Of a stretch of 64,000 nucleotides of DNA, positions 48,906 through 58,239 are shown piece after piece. Origin of the DNA: Bacteriovoracaceae bacterium (GTDB lineage Bacteria; Bdellovibrionota; Bacteriovoracia; Bacteriovoracales; Bacteriovoracaceae); NCBI GenBank assembly GCA_028378565.1, contig JAONMX010000002.1:72966-136965 (forward strand), in the 5' to 3' direction. Each line of letters begins with the position of its first letter. The first letter of the stretch is position 1. The position numbers and the translations under genes were made by a program. Under the pieces are notes generated by a model. It was not told where the DNA came from, ran no database searches, and saw nothing but the letters and a program-made list of their open reading frames with translations.

Positions 48906-51092
48906 ATGTCTTTGAATACAAGCTTAAACAAATCACGTGTTAACGCAACGAGTAGACCTGAGCGATCGATAGAGTTTCCTATGGATATTAACGGTAAGCC
49001 TCTTAAGGTAAGCCAGTTCTATGGTGAAAATACTTTTGATTTCTTAACAGCTAATGAAATTCCTGAAGCGGTTAAAAAAGAATTAAAGGCCGTCTCAACT
49101 TCAAAGAAGAAATTATCTAAAGAACATGCTGAAATTGTGGCCAATGCAGTAGTAGAGTGGGCAACTTCTCGAGGGGCTACTCACTTTTGTCACTGGTTTC
49201 AACCACTAACTGGCTCTACGGCCGAAAAGCATGATGCATTCTTTTCTTTAAGAAATGGAGAGGCGATTGAATACTTATCTGCTTCACAATTAATGCAAGG
49301 TGAACCAGATGCTTCCTCTTTTCCTAATGGCGGCTCCAGAACGACTTTTGAGGCCAGAGGTTATACTTCTTGGGACCTAACGAGCCCGATGTTTCTACTA
49401 GAAAACAACAATGGGAAAACACTCTTTATTCCTACTGCTTTTGTTTCTTACACAGGACAAGCATTAGATATTAAAACGCCACTTCTACGATCAGAAATTC
49501 AAATAAATGAAGCGGCCCTTAGGTTTTTAAATGCCATTGATGTAAAAGCAAATTACGTAAAAAGCTCTTGTGGTACAGAACAAGAGTATTTTCTTATCGA
49601 TAAAGACTTTTATTACTCAAGACCTGATTTAGTGATGACTGGTAGAACTCTTTTTGGATCTCTCTCTGCTAAAAACCAACAATTAGATGATCACTACTTT
49701 GGTGATATTGACGATAGGGTTTTATCTTTCATGCAAGAGTTTGATTTAGAATTATATAAGCTAGGTATTCCTGCTAAAACAAGACATAACGAAGTGGCCC
49801 CAGGGCAATATGAAATGGCACCTATTTACTCTGATAGTAATATATCAGCAGATAATAACCAGCTTGTTATGGCAACGATTAAGAAAGTTGCAGTTAAGCA
49901 TAACTTTGTCGCTCTCATGCATGAGAAACCGTTCGCAGGAGTTAATGGTTCGGGGAAACATTTAAACTGGTCACTAGGAACAGATCAAGGTTTAAATATG
50001 TTAGAGCCTGGAAATGAGCCTCATTCAAATTCGCGCTTTCTTGCAGTTGTGGCCTGTGTTTCAGAAGCAATTTTTAGACATGGCGGAATGATTAGAGCTT
50101 CAATCGCTTCTGCTTCTAATGATCATAGACTAGGTGCAAATGAAGCACCACCAAGTATAATTTCAGTTTATCTTGGAGATACTCTTGAAAGAATTTTCAA
50201 GTCTATTAAAGATGGGAAGACATTCAATCCTACCGATGATCTTGATATGGATATGGGAACTCAGCAATTGGTTCAACTTGCTAGAGATAATACTGATAGA
50301 AATAGAACATCACCATTTGCATTTACTGGTAATAAGTTTGAGTTAAGAGCGTGCGGTTCTTCCGCAGCGATTGGTCTTCCGCTTAGTATTTTAAATGCAG
50401 CGGTAGCAGAAGTTCTTAATGAGTCAGCATCATTTTTAGAGTCTGAAATTTCAGGAGGAGCTTCTGTTGAAAAGGCCTTAATGTCATTAACTAAAAAATG
50501 GGTTGATAGTTCTTATAATATTATTTTTAATGGCGATGGTTACTCTCAAGAATGGGTGACTGAAGCGGAAAAAAGAGGACTACCAAACTTTAGAACAACT
50601 CCTGATGCACTACCTGCACTTGTTGATGAAAAGCTAAATGCTTTCTTAACAAAGACAGGTGTTTTCACAAAGGACGAGTTAGAGACACGGTTTAATGTTC
50701 TAACGGAAAGATATATTACTTTACGTGAGATTGAATTTGATACACTCGTGACAATGATTCATCAGCATGTTTTACCAAGTGTTATTGACTACAAAGTAAA
50801 ACTTAGTGAAGTCATTAAAAACCAAAAAGATTCAGGTTTTGAAAGTTCTGTTGAAAAAGAACTTTATAAGAGAATAAATTTCTCTACAGAAACTCTTTAT
50901 GCAAGAGTTGATAATATGAGAAATTCTTTAAAGTCATTACCTGAAGACGAGCTAAAAAAAGCAAAAGTAATTGCAGGTACACTTCTACCTCTTAGTGAAG
51001 AAATAGCTCAGTACTGTAATGAACTTGAGGAAATGATTCCAGACGATCAATGGACACTTCCAAAGTATTACGACATGCTCTTTTTAAGATAA
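48906..51092 (+). CDS. glnN: Glutamine synthetase type III
   Basis: GSIII layout: CHWFQPLTGSTAEKHDAF, FEARGYTSWDLTSPMF, KHLNWSLGT, NRTSPFAFTGNKFELRACGSSA. Confidence 0.93.
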   Translation: MSLNTSLNKSRVNATSRPERSIEFPMDINGKPLKVSQFYGENTFDFLTANEIPEAVKKELKAVSTSKKKLSKEHAEIVANAVVEWATSRGATHFCHWFQPLTGSTAEKHDAFFSLRNGEAIEYLSASQLMQGEPDASSFPNGGSRTTFEARGYTSWDLTSPMFLLENNNGKTLFIPTAFVSYTGQALDIKTPLLRSEIQINEAALRFLNAIDVKANYVKSSCGTEQEYFLIDKDFYYSRPDLVMTGRTLFGSLSAKNQQLDDHYFGDIDDRVLSFMQEFDLELYKLGIPAKTRHNEVAPGQYEMAPIYSDSNISADNNQLVMATIKKVAVKHNFVALMHEKPFAGVNGSGKHLNWSLGTDQGLNMLEPGNEPHSNSRFLAVVACVSEAIFRHGGMIRASIASASNDHRLGANEAPPSIISVYLGDTLERIFKSIKDGKTFNPTDDLDMDMGTQQLVQLARDNTDRNRTSPFAFTGNKFELRACGSSAAIGLPLSILNAAVAEVLNESASFLESEISGGASVEKALMSLTKKWVDSSYNIIFNGDGYSQEWVTEAEKRGLPNFRTTPDALPALVDEKLNAFLTKTGVFTKDELETRFNVLTERYITLREIEFDTLVTMIHQHVLPSVIDYKVKLSEVIKNQKDSGFESSVEKELYKRINFSTETLYARVDNMRNSLKSLPEDELKKAKVIAGTLLPLSEEIAQYCNELEEMIPDDQWTLPKYYDMLFLR

Positions 51093-51116
51093 TCAAAAGA
51101 ATACTTTTAATAGGAA

Positions 51117-51145
51117 GGGCCCTCTTTTTAGAGGGCCTTTTTTTA
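51117..51145 (+). terminator. Intrinsic terminator of glnN
   Basis: GGCCCTCT-tttt-AGAGGGCC then T-rich run. Confidence 0.85.
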
Positions 51146-52384
51146 TTATTTTTTATAGGCAAGAAGGCCAACATTGCGGGGACTTAACTCTGGATCAAAA
51201 AGGGGAAATATTTCGGTATTTAAACCATTTTCTTCGAGATAAATGGCCCTATCAAGAAGAATCCATTTTTCTAACGCCCTTCCAAATTGCCAACGAATAA
51301 TATTGGCCCTAAACATTTCTTTGATTGTTTTCTGTATTTTTTCACTTTCGTAAAACGATTTAAGTTCACTAAGTGAAACATCTATTTTTATTTCATTCAA
51401 TTTCTTCTGTGCATATACTTCAAAGTTTCCTTCATAAACTCTTGGATGCTCACTTCCAACTCCTATGAATTCTAATTGGGAATGAAATTGATACATATAG
51501 ATGTGAAGGGCACAGCGATATTCTTTTACTCTTTTCTTAAGTAGAAAGCTTTCAAAGGTTTTCTCTTTATGACCTCTCGTTGCGAGAGTAAGGGAGTGTT
51601 TTGTTAATTGAATATTATTTTGAGAAAGAAGATCTTTTGCAAATTGGCTTAAGGGTATATCTATTTCGGGATCCAGCCTATTATAACAACAGCCAAAATT
51701 TAATAAGGCCTGACCATCGGTTTCAATCAATTGCTCGAAGTGTCGGTGAGCGAGAGGACCACAGGTATGAAGACCTAGTGTCAAAGTTTCCTGACAGTAT
51801 TTTGAATCATCTTTAAGGCTTTCTCCAAATGTATGTTTTTTAAAAGTTAAAACTCCAGCACCATCAGGAGCAGGGTATTTCTTTGCTCGCTTAATGCCAA
51901 GCTCTAGAAACTCTTGATTTTGATCGATGACGGTCACATCATGTCCATGATAGTAGCTAAGAATTCTTGCTAAGTGCCCTTGACCACCACCTATATCGAT
52001 AATTTTCTTTGTTTTATCTAACGATTGGTTGTGACTAATAAAGTCGACGATTCTTTGAATTTCATGTTTTTTTTTATTTTTAACTCTAAAAAAGGCCCAA
52101 CTCGGATATTTTTCTACAGTTGGTTTTACATCTATTTTTGGAAAACTTTGAATTTTATCTAGTCCATCAAAAAGCTTAATGAGATCTTGATCCTCGATAT
52201 ACTTAGTTTCTCCATTATCTATTGACCATAACTGCTGGTCATTCTTTTCTAGTAACTCAGAAATCCATTCTTGTGGAAACGGTTCAATATGATTTGGATA
52301 GCTGAATACCACCTCTTTTGCCCACATCTTCTTGTAGGGAACCAAATATTGAATAAGTTCATTAAATTGCTTTCGATAATCCAT
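51146..52384 (-). CDS. SAM-dependent methyltransferase, METTL25/RRNAD1-like (Methyltransf_32 type)
   Basis: IDIGGGQGHLARILS, LGLHTCGPLAHRHF, NFGCCYNRL. Confidence 0.8.
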   Translation of the reverse strand: MDYRKQFNELIQYLVPYKKMWAKEVVFSYPNHIEPFPQEWISELLEKNDQQLWSIDNGETKYIEDQDLIKLFDGLDKIQSFPKIDVKPTVEKYPSWAFFRVKNKKKHEIQRIVDFISHNQSLDKTKKIIDIGGGQGHLARILSYYHGHDVTVIDQNQEFLELGIKRAKKYPAPDGAGVLTFKKHTFGESLKDDSKYCQETLTLGLHTCGPLAHRHFEQLIETDGQALLNFGCCYNRLDPEIDIPLSQFAKDLLSQNNIQLTKHSLTLATRGHKEKTFESFLLKKRVKEYRCALHIYMYQFHSQLEFIGVGSEHPRVYEGNFEVYAQKKLNEIKIDVSLSELKSFYESEKIQKTIKEMFRANIIRWQFGRALEKWILLDRAIYLEENGLNTEIFPLFDPELSPRNVGLLAYKK

Positions 52385-52427
52385 AAATTCGATGTTAAAA
52401 TGTTTCTATCTTATTATAGAGGATTTT

Positions 52428-53729
52428 GTGGAATTAAAAGGTAAAAATGTTGTTATATTCGGACTTGGTATTTCTGGTAAAAGTGCACTAGAGCTTTGCT
52501 TAAGTAAGGATGCTGAGGTTACCGTCGTAAATCAAGGTGATCCCCAACAGTGGGGGCTCAAGGAGCTAAAGAGTTTAACACTACTTTCACAAGAAAAAGC
52601 TTCTTCAAGTGACTTTACTAAAGCTGATTATATTATCTTAAGCCCTGGGATTCCTCGAGAGTTGGAGCTTTTACAAGAAAGTATTGCTTTAAATATACCT
52701 GTCATTAATGAAATTGAACTGGCCCTCAGTTTTATCTCAAGAAAGATTCCTATTATCGCAGTTACTGGAACAAACGGAAAAACAACCACCGTTTCTTTGA
52801 TTGATCATGTTTTAAATGGATTAGGTTACAAGGTCTTTACTGGGGGAAATATTGGAAGGCCTCTTTGTGAATTAGTTTTAAGTGGTGAGGATGTAGAGGT
52901 TATTAATCTAGAGCTTTCTAGTTTTCAACTTGAGAGTATTTTTCAATTGTCCCCACGTGCAGGTGCTATTTTAAATATAGACGAAAATCATGGAGAGCGA
53001 TATTCAAAAGTTAGTGACTACCAAAGAGCTAAGGAAAGAATATATAGAATCATGGATAAAGATGGAATACTTGTTTTAGGTCAGTCAGATATAGAGTTTA
53101 AAGATATTGCTAAGACAAAAGAGTTCTTTGATTTAACTGATTCCACAGTAAAGAATATTTTAAAGAGATTTAATATTGATAGAGATGATTTCAAAATGAA
53201 AGGTATTCACAATATTAAAAATATTGTATCGGCCTATTTTTTAACATCTTTTCTTATAAAAAAAGGTGAGGATTTCTTTAGACTTGCTAAGGAGTTCAAA
53301 GGAGTAGAGCATCGATTAGAATTTATTTGTCAGGTAGGAGAACTTGATATTTATAACGATGCTAAGAGTACGAATTGGTTGGCCACAATGACCGCCGTCA
53401 AAAGCTTTTCAGATAAGGACGTTTTCTTAATTGTAGGTGGTAAGAGAAGAGGTGAAGGAGACATGCCTCACTCAAGTGATATTCAATTGATTAACTCCCG
53501 TTGTGAAAAAGTATTCTGCTTTGGCGAAAGTGGAAAAGAGCTAAGCTCATTATTTAAGAATTCATATTATGGTAAAGACTTAGAGGAAATCTTTAATGTC
53601 ATTGTAAATCAATGTACAAAAGGAGTGTTATTATTTTCCCCAGCTTATCCAAGTTTTGACCAATATGAAAATTATGCACAAAGAGGGGATCATTTTAAAG
53701 AACTTGTGAAAATGACATTGAAGAACTGA
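52428..53729 (+). CDS. murD: UDP-N-acetylmuramoylalanine--D-glutamate ligase
   Basis: VTGTNGKTTTVSLIDH, NLELSSFQLE, YNDAKSTNWLATMTAV; GTG 52428 with AGAGGA. Confidence 0.93.
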   Translation: MELKGKNVVIFGLGISGKSALELCLSKDAEVTVVNQGDPQQWGLKELKSLTLLSQEKASSSDFTKADYIILSPGIPRELELLQESIALNIPVINEIELALSFISRKIPIIAVTGTNGKTTTVSLIDHVLNGLGYKVFTGGNIGRPLCELVLSGEDVEVINLELSSFQLESIFQLSPRAGAILNIDENHGERYSKVSDYQRAKERIYRIMDKDGILVLGQSDIEFKDIAKTKEFFDLTDSTVKNILKRFNIDRDDFKMKGIHNIKNIVSAYFLTSFLIKKGEDFFRLAKEFKGVEHRLEFICQVGELDIYNDAKSTNWLATMTAVKSFSDKDVFLIVGGKRRGEGDMPHSSDIQLINSRCEKVFCFGESGKELSSLFKNSYYGKDLEEIFNVIVNQCTKGVLLFSPAYPSFDQYENYAQRGDHFKELVKMTLKN

Positions 53730-53852
53730 TTACCTAAAGTAACTTGATGATTTTGAGGTCTTTGGTCTGTCTTTAATCGAATCAGCTACACCTATTTTAA
53801 GTAAAAAAATAGACAAGATTAAAATGACAAAGTGTTGTATTGAAAACTTCAT
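53730..53852 (-). CDS. Small exported/membrane peptide (40 aa), absent from ORF track
   Basis: MKFSIQHFVILILSIFLLKIGVADSIKDRPKTSKSSSYFR with AGGA upstream; abuts the murD stop. Confidence 0.4.
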   Translation of the reverse strand: MKFSIQHFVILILSIFLLKIGVADSIKDRPKTSKSSSYFR

Positions 53853-53938
53853 TAATATATCCTAGTGTCCTGTTTTCGGTTATTTAGCTGAAAAACTTGA
53901 GGGTTTTTATTTAATTATCTTAAAGATAAGGAATACGC

Positions 53939-55660
53939 ATGAAATTTCAACTAGATAGAGACGAAATAAACGACAATGCACAGAAGCTAATTGATTGGGT
54001 TAAGAGCTCTGAGCTCGATTGCTTGTATATTTCAAGCTTTGATATTCATTTAAATGAGTATGTGCCTCTGTATGATAATTTGCGATATCTCTTTACTGGC
54101 TTTAGTGGCTCAGTGGCCGAAGTTCTTTGTACTAAGGATGAAATTTTTCTCTTTGTTGATGGGCGCTATCACGAACAAGTAGATAATGAATGTGAAGCTC
54201 CTGTGAGACCTATCAAAGTGAGCTTTGATGATACATTACATGAGAGTTTAAAAACTCAAATACGTTCAAGACAATTTCATAAGATCGGTGTTGTGTCAGA
54301 GCGAACAAGTGTGAGTTTTTATAACGATTTAAGAAGTATGCTTGATGTTGAAACCATAGGCGAAGATGAGCTGATTTCTTTAATTAAGTATCCAGTGAAT
54401 GAAGGCCAACACACTCTAGAATATCTTGGTATTGAACTTACAGGTGAGGACCAATTAAGCAAATTCAAAAAGGTTTGCCACGAGGAGAAAAGTTCTTACT
54501 TTGTTTGTGCTCTTGATACAATAAGTTGGTTAACAAATATCAGAGGATACGAACTTCCTTATCAGGCAACATTTAAGTCGAAATGTATTGTGACGAAGGA
54601 TTGCCTTTATCTTTTTTCAACGCAAGAGAATGTGAAACAAGCTCGTGAGTTAAAGATTGATGGGCTTTCATGGCATAACTTTTCTGAAATGGAACAAGTT
54701 CTCAGTAGCCTCACTCATTCACTAGAGAAAGTATATTATGATCCGAACAAGACGACAGTAAAAGATATTCAAACCCTCGACAAGAGTTTTGGGCATGATA
54801 AAACATATCAAGACTCTAATGGCTTAACTCATTTTCATGCAAATAAAAATGAGACGGAAATTAAAGGTTTTGAAAAATCTTTTGAAAATAGTGATAACGC
54901 TATTTGGAATACGATCAATTGGATGAAAAGGGAATGTCAAAAGAGAGATGTTACTGAGTTTGAATTCTATACTCAAGCAGGGCTAGAGTATTCAAAAGTA
55001 GGTGCAAAAGCACAAAGTTTTCATACAATAGCTGGCTTTGGTGCTAGCTCAAGTATCATTCATTTTGGTAATTCTTCTAAAGAAAAAAATTATGTAGAAG
55101 GTGAACTGATTCTTATGGATTCTGGAGCTTTTTATGAACATGGTCTTGCTACCGATTGTACAAGAGCATTTATTGGCAAGGGAGAAGCGCAGGATTGGCA
55201 AAAAGAAATCTATACCCTTGTCTTAAAGGGATTACTTCTTGTTCAAGGTTCTACTTTTAAGGAAGGGACACTGGGAGAGGAAATTGATGAAATTGCACGT
55301 CGTCCTATAAAAGAAGCTGGATATGATTATGCTCATGGAACTGGTCACGGAGTAGGAATCAATGTTCATGAAGGGTGTTATCGTTTGAAGCCCGGTTCAA
55401 AAATACCATTAAAAGAAGGGCTTGTAGGTAGTATCGAGCCAGGAATTTACCTTCCAGGAAAAGGTGGAGTTAGATTAGAGAATATAGCCATGATAGAAAA
55501 GCTTCATCCGGACAGAGATCTTCTAAAGTTTCGCCCTCTTGTTTTTATTGGTTTTGAAACAGACCTCATCGATTTTTCAATGTTAGATGAAAAAGAAAAA
55601 GAGTTGCTCCAAACTTATGAAGGAGAGTGTACTAAGAGAGGACGCTCCCTTTTATTTTAA
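53939..55660 (+). CDS. Xaa-Pro aminopeptidase (M24B family)
   Basis: Metal ligands in MDSGAFYEHGLATDCTR, HGTGHGVGINVHE, SIEPGIYL, GGVRLENIAMIE. Confidence 0.93.
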   Translation: MKFQLDRDEINDNAQKLIDWVKSSELDCLYISSFDIHLNEYVPLYDNLRYLFTGFSGSVAEVLCTKDEIFLFVDGRYHEQVDNECEAPVRPIKVSFDDTLHESLKTQIRSRQFHKIGVVSERTSVSFYNDLRSMLDVETIGEDELISLIKYPVNEGQHTLEYLGIELTGEDQLSKFKKVCHEEKSSYFVCALDTISWLTNIRGYELPYQATFKSKCIVTKDCLYLFSTQENVKQARELKIDGLSWHNFSEMEQVLSSLTHSLEKVYYDPNKTTVKDIQTLDKSFGHDKTYQDSNGLTHFHANKNETEIKGFEKSFENSDNAIWNTINWMKRECQKRDVTEFEFYTQAGLEYSKVGAKAQSFHTIAGFGASSSIIHFGNSSKEKNYVEGELILMDSGAFYEHGLATDCTRAFIGKGEAQDWQKEIYTLVLKGLLLVQGSTFKEGTLGEEIDEIARRPIKEAGYDYAHGTGHGVGINVHEGCYRLKPGSKIPLKEGLVGSIEPGIYLPGKGGVRLENIAMIEKLHPDRDLLKFRPLVFIGFETDLIDFSMLDEKEKELLQTYEGECTKRGRSLLF

Positions 55661-56399
55661 GGCCTACGATAATAAGTAACCCAATTAAAAAGGTGACTAG
55701 AAACCCACCTGTCTTATGGTTCGTTTGATTAAAATCGACTGTTCCACATCCTCCAATTGGTTGTTCCATTGGATAGAGCCAGCTGATACCATTTAAATCA
55801 TCCCAACCAAGCCGTTTTCTAGTGGGAATAGATTCAAAGTGCATAAGCTGGTCGTTATGTTTGGAATGACCAAGTCCTATGGCATGACCAATTTCATGGG
55901 CCAAGATCGCAATTTTTTCTTCACGAGATTTATTTTGAAAACTATTTCCACTTTGATCATTTACTAAAACCAAAGCACCATTAATGGTCTTACCTGTAAT
56001 ATTATTTGGAACCGTAACTCCTAACACGCTTACAGAATTAGAGAAGTTTGTGGCATTGGTATTACAACTTATAAGAATATCTGAACTTACTTTAAGGGCC
56101 TCCGTAGGGGTACAGTTCGTACCTGTCTGACAGATAAGTCCTGTTTGAAACGCGGTGGCCACACTAACAATACTTCCTTGAGTTAAGGTTAATCTAGAGG
56201 TCGGAACATTATTCCAAAAACGATAGACTGCCTCTCCAGCTAAACTTAAAAGCTCATCGTTTGTAACTCCAAGATTGTTACACGTATGACTTGCAACATT
56301 TACACTGACAGTATCTTTACCAAAAGCAGCTCCTGCTGTGTTGTTAAAGGTAAAGGCCAAGGTATTTTGTAAAAATAAAAAAGCGATTATATATTTCAT
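55632..56399 (-). CDS. Matrixin-like secreted metalloprotease with C-terminal TM tail
   Basis: HEIGHAIGLGHSKHNDQLMH; signal peptide MKYIIAFLFLQNTLAF (start 56399; ORF track 56444). Confidence 0.88.
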   Translation of the reverse strand: MKYIIAFLFLQNTLAFTFNNTAGAAFGKDTVSVNVASHTCNNLGVTNDELLSLAGEAVYRFWNNVPTSRLTLTQGSIVSVATAFQTGLICQTGTNCTPTEALKVSSDILISCNTNATNFSNSVSVLGVTVPNNITGKTINGALVLVNDQSGNSFQNKSREEKIAILAHEIGHAIGLGHSKHNDQLMHFESIPTRKRLGWDDLNGISWLYPMEQPIGGCGTVDFNQTNHKTGGFLVTFLIGLLIIVGLKIKGSVLS

Positions 56400-56400
56400 A

Positions 56401-57000
56401 TTAATTTCCCCAAAGACTGTCATGAAAGTGATATGTTGCAACAAGAGTGTAGGTAACTGCTTTATTTCTACTGGTGTGTAAATTAAAAAGCATCGTCTCT
56501 AACTTGGCACTCACATCTTTATGAAAATGGTAGGTCCCACCTAATGTTAAAACTACATTTCGCGTGTTGACGCTCTCGTCAGGAATCGGAAAACTATCTA
56601 CCCCAAGACCATTTGGAAGACTCTCAGTTCCTCCCTTTCCACTGATGTAAGTAATATACATACCTGTTCCTGCCCTGATGCTAAAATCTCGAATTTCATA
56701 GGCAAGGTTCCCTAACAGATAATAGCTAAGCTTGGTGATATTATCATCTCTTGTGTCATTATCTCCTGGTACTACGAAGCCAAAGCTTGGCAAAATTTTC
56801 CAGTCCTCATTGATAGAGTACTGACCTGAAACTTCTAAGAGAGGTTTATAATCTAATTTATTAGTATCTCCTGCAGCACTGGTTTGAACCTTATTAACAA
56901 ATGGATCTATGACGCCTAGGCTAAGATTAAAGTCATCCCAACTTGAAGAGACCGAAATAGAGAAGAGTAAATTAATTGATATAAAAAGTCTGTTAAACAT
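56401..57000 (-). CDS. Predicted outer membrane beta-barrel protein
   Basis: Signal peptide, alternating amphipathic strands, aromatic C-terminal strand. Confidence 0.65.
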   Translation of the reverse strand: MFNRLFISINLLFSISVSSSWDDFNLSLGVIDPFVNKVQTSAAGDTNKLDYKPLLEVSGQYSINEDWKILPSFGFVVPGDNDTRDDNITKLSYYLLGNLAYEIRDFSIRAGTGMYITYISGKGGTESLPNGLGVDSFPIPDESVNTRNVVLTLGGTYHFHKDVSAKLETMLFNLHTSRNKAVTYTLVATYHFHDSLWGN

Positions 57001-57120
57001 ATAATTTCCTTATTTTCTCTATTTTGACAAAAATATGCTCTAACTGACAATCATTAACCTTAATTTATTATTAAAAAGGGTTTATTATAGGTCATCTCAA
57101 TTTATCAAAAGGATAGGAAT

Positions 57121-58239
57121 ATGTTTGAAAATTATCAGGCCCCTGAAGAACTTGTACCAACAGACCCACGCTTTGGTTGTGGACCATCTCTCATCCCTAC
57201 TGAGTATGTAGAAAGTCTTCTTAAGACAGGAAATCACTTATTGGGTACTTCTCATAGGAAAGCTCCTATTAAAAATTTAGTTAAAGGTATTCAAGAAGGT
57301 TTAAGAGAATATTTTAAAATACCAGAAGACTATTCAATAGTTGTTGGAAATGGTGGAGCCACTTTCTTATTTGATGCCATAGCACTAGGAATGGTGAAGA
57401 AGAAAATACATCATTTCACCTGTGGAGAGTTCTCTGAAAAATGGTTTAAATCATCAGCTATGGTTCCATGGATAGAAGCTTCTAAGACTGCAGTTGAATT
57501 TGGTAAAGGTATCACACCTGAATATGTTGAAGGTGTTGATATGATTTGTGCCACCCTTAATGAAACATCAACAGGCGTTATTATTGATTCTCTTCCTGAA
57601 ATGAAAGGTGATTGCCTGCTCGCTATTGATGCAACAAGTGGGGGAGGGCAAGTGACTTGCGACCTTTCTAAAGTTGATTGCTATTTCTTTTCACCACAGA
57701 AAGTTTTTGCAAGTGAAGGTGGTTTCTACGTGGCCATTCTTTCTCCTGCAGCAAGAAAAAGAGCATTGGAAATTGCGGGTGATAAAAGTCGCTACGTTCC
57801 TGGCATAATGGATTGGAAGGTTGCTATAGATAATAGTGATAAGAATCAAACATATAATACTCCATCTGTTAGCACTCTTTTCTTTCTCAATGAGCAAATT
57901 AAAACCATGAATAAGGTGGGATACAACGCTGTTATTGAAGACGGCTTAAAAAAAGCAAATCTTGTTTATAATTGGGCCAATGAAAAACCATATCTTAGTT
58001 GTTTCATTGAAGAAGATAAGTATCGTTCTACGGCAGTCGCAACGATTGATGTTGATGATAAAGTAGATGTTGGTGCTTTATTAAAGAACCTAGAGTCTAA
58101 ACAACAAGTATACGGAATTGATGCTTACAGAAAACTTGGACGAAACCAATTTAGAATTAGTTTGTTCTACAATATCTCTTTTGCAGATATTGAGAAACTA
58201 ACAAAGCTTCTCTCTCATGCTATTGAGTCTGAACTTTAA
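57121..58239 (+). CDS. serC: Phosphoserine aminotransferase (actinobacterial-type)
   Basis: RFGCGPSLIPTEYV...LLGTSHRKAPIKNLV...VVGNGGATFLFDA...FSPQKVFASEGG. Confidence 0.85.
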   Translation: MFENYQAPEELVPTDPRFGCGPSLIPTEYVESLLKTGNHLLGTSHRKAPIKNLVKGIQEGLREYFKIPEDYSIVVGNGGATFLFDAIALGMVKKKIHHFTCGEFSEKWFKSSAMVPWIEASKTAVEFGKGITPEYVEGVDMICATLNETSTGVIIDSLPEMKGDCLLAIDATSGGGQVTCDLSKVDCYFFSPQKVFASEGGFYVAILSPAARKRALEIAGDKSRYVPGIMDWKVAIDNSDKNQTYNTPSVSTLFFLNEQIKTMNKVGYNAVIEDGLKKANLVYNWANEKPYLSCFIEEDKYRSTAVATIDVDDKVDVGALLKNLESKQQVYGIDAYRKLGRNQFRISLFYNISFADIEKLTKLLSHAIESEL

